Positions 4,668 through 5,164 of a DNA stretch of 5,164 nucleotides are shown here, one piece after another. The DNA is from Thermoplasmata archaeon (GTDB taxonomy: Archaea > Thermoplasmatota > E2 > DHVEG-1): contig JAUWGL010000076.1 of the NCBI GenBank assembly GCA_030606465.1, positions 1 through 5,164 of the forward strand, given 5' to 3'. The translations under genes and the position numbers were made by a program. Below the pieces are notes generated by a model, which was not told where the DNA came from, made no database searches, and saw nothing but the letters and a program-made list of their open reading frames with translations. Each line of letters opens with the position of its first letter. Within the stretch, counting starts at the first letter, position 1.

Positions 4668-5164
4668 CTATATCAGCCGTGTTTGCCCATGTATCTTGTA
4701 AGTTGATAGCCCTTTAAACATTTCATCTTCATGTAAAATATTTATAATGTCCTCTGAAGAAGAGGATGTTCTGATCTCCCGGGTCCGCCCATGTCTTCCT
4801 TTCGAAATAACACGTGCTGTAATCACACCAAGCATATCAAGCTCAGAGATAAGATCAGCAATCCGTCTCTGTGTTAAAGAATCGGTTCTTGTTTTTTTGC
4901 ATAACCCCTTATAGAGCTCATAAACCTCGCCCGTTGTTATAGCACCGGCACTTCCTGTTTTCTTATTATGTTCCTCCTGTAGAAGAACAGCTAAAAGTAT
5001 AAGTTTAGATTGAGTTGGAAGTGTACGAACAACCTCTATTATTCGGTCTATTTCAATTTTATTCTGCGCCATTTTAACATATTTTTTTGTAATTTTTGGT
5101 GCCTCTTTTCGCTCTGCAAGCTCTGCTGATATCCTCAGGAGGTCCAGTGCTCTTCGGGCATCAC
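4668..5164 (-). CDS. cdc6: Orc1/Cdc6 replication initiator, C-terminal part (5' end outside window)
   Basis: The last ~164 residues of an archaeal Orc1/Cdc6 protein, which binds origin DNA, hydrolyses ATP through an AAA+ domain and loads the MCM helicase. The fragment opens inside the AAA+ sensor 2 motif (GDARRALDLLRISAELA, only part of the G codon being present). It continues through a linker (APKITKKYVKMAQNKIEIDR) into the C-terminal winged-helix domain. Landmarks there are IIEVVRTLPTQSKLILLAVL, then TTGEVYELYKGLC, then SLTQRRIADLISELDMLGVI and a wing at ARVISKGRHGRTREI. The end, LSTYKIHGQTRLI, resembles euryarchaeal members. The ATG at 5072 is an internal methionine, not the start, because the frame stays open and homologous to the window edge. 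The ATPase core with Walker A and B lies beyond 5164, as does the cdc6 promoter, where archaeal origins usually sit. Confidence 0.95.
   Translation of the reverse strand, partial: DARRALDLLRISAELAERKEAPKITKKYVKMAQNKIEIDRIIEVVRTLPTQSKLILLAVLLQEEHNKKTGSAGAITTGEVYELYKGLCKKTRTDSLTQRRIADLISELDMLGVITARVISKGRHGRTREIRTSSSSEDIINILHEDEMFKGLSTYKIHGQTRLI

Noticed and set aside
5070..5072. Methionine codon at 5072 as the cdc6 start
   Set aside because: The frame continues upstream with the typical AAA+ sensor 2 sequence DARRALDLLR to the window edge, so the methionine is internal and the gene is truncated by the window.

Overview
The window is archaeal. Its right end holds the C-terminal part of an Orc1/Cdc6 replication initiator. 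The genes are preceded by archaeal TATA boxes and Shine-Dalgarno sites, and they end in oligo-T tracts. The low GC content, type I-alpha glutamine synthetase, single-domain response regulator, MacB/FtsX-type ABC transporter debris and DUF1624 acyltransferase together suggest a euryarchaeon of the Methanosarcinales/Methanomicrobia kind. That placement is an impression of gene content, not a search result.

Layout, left to right. Bases 1-131 carry a promoter and a strong ribosome binding site for glnA (132-1469, complete). A short AT-rich gap with its own promoter leads into a two-gene operon: a winged-helix regulator (1572-2018) overlapping by ATGA a small uncharacterised protein (2015-2299). 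After an oligo-T terminator comes a wrecked transporter locus. One 113-codon reading frame (2405-2746) joins the first 50 codons of an ABC ATPase to the last ~60 codons of an FtsX/MacB permease. It is followed by what looks like the signal-peptide end of a third gene (2743-2883). Two single-gene units follow: a CheY/Rcp1-like response regulator (2907-3359) and a seven-helix DUF1624/HGSNAT-type acyltransferase (3542-4327). A convergent intergenic region (4328-4667) holds T-tract terminators, a possible 35-codon gene and several G5 tracts. The 5'-truncated cdc6 gene (minus strand, 4668-5164) closes the window.

The most interesting signal is regulatory. The response regulator and acyltransferase promoters share the same ungapped arrangement: CATTTTGAC, one base, TTTT(C/G)ACA, seven bases, TTTAAATA, seven bases, TG(A/T)CAAA. 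In the acyltransferase copy a 7-bp inverted repeat (TTTGACA / TGTCAAA) is centred exactly on the TATA box, as expected for a dimeric repressor that blocks TBP/TFB. The two genes are therefore probably co-regulated although each has its own promoter. The regulator is not known; the winged-helix protein in this window is only one candidate. The second notable point is the precise in-frame internal deletion that made the ATPase-permease chimera. The third is a glutamine synthetase that keeps its catalytic residues but lacks the arginine used for glutamine feedback inhibition in the B. subtilis enzyme.
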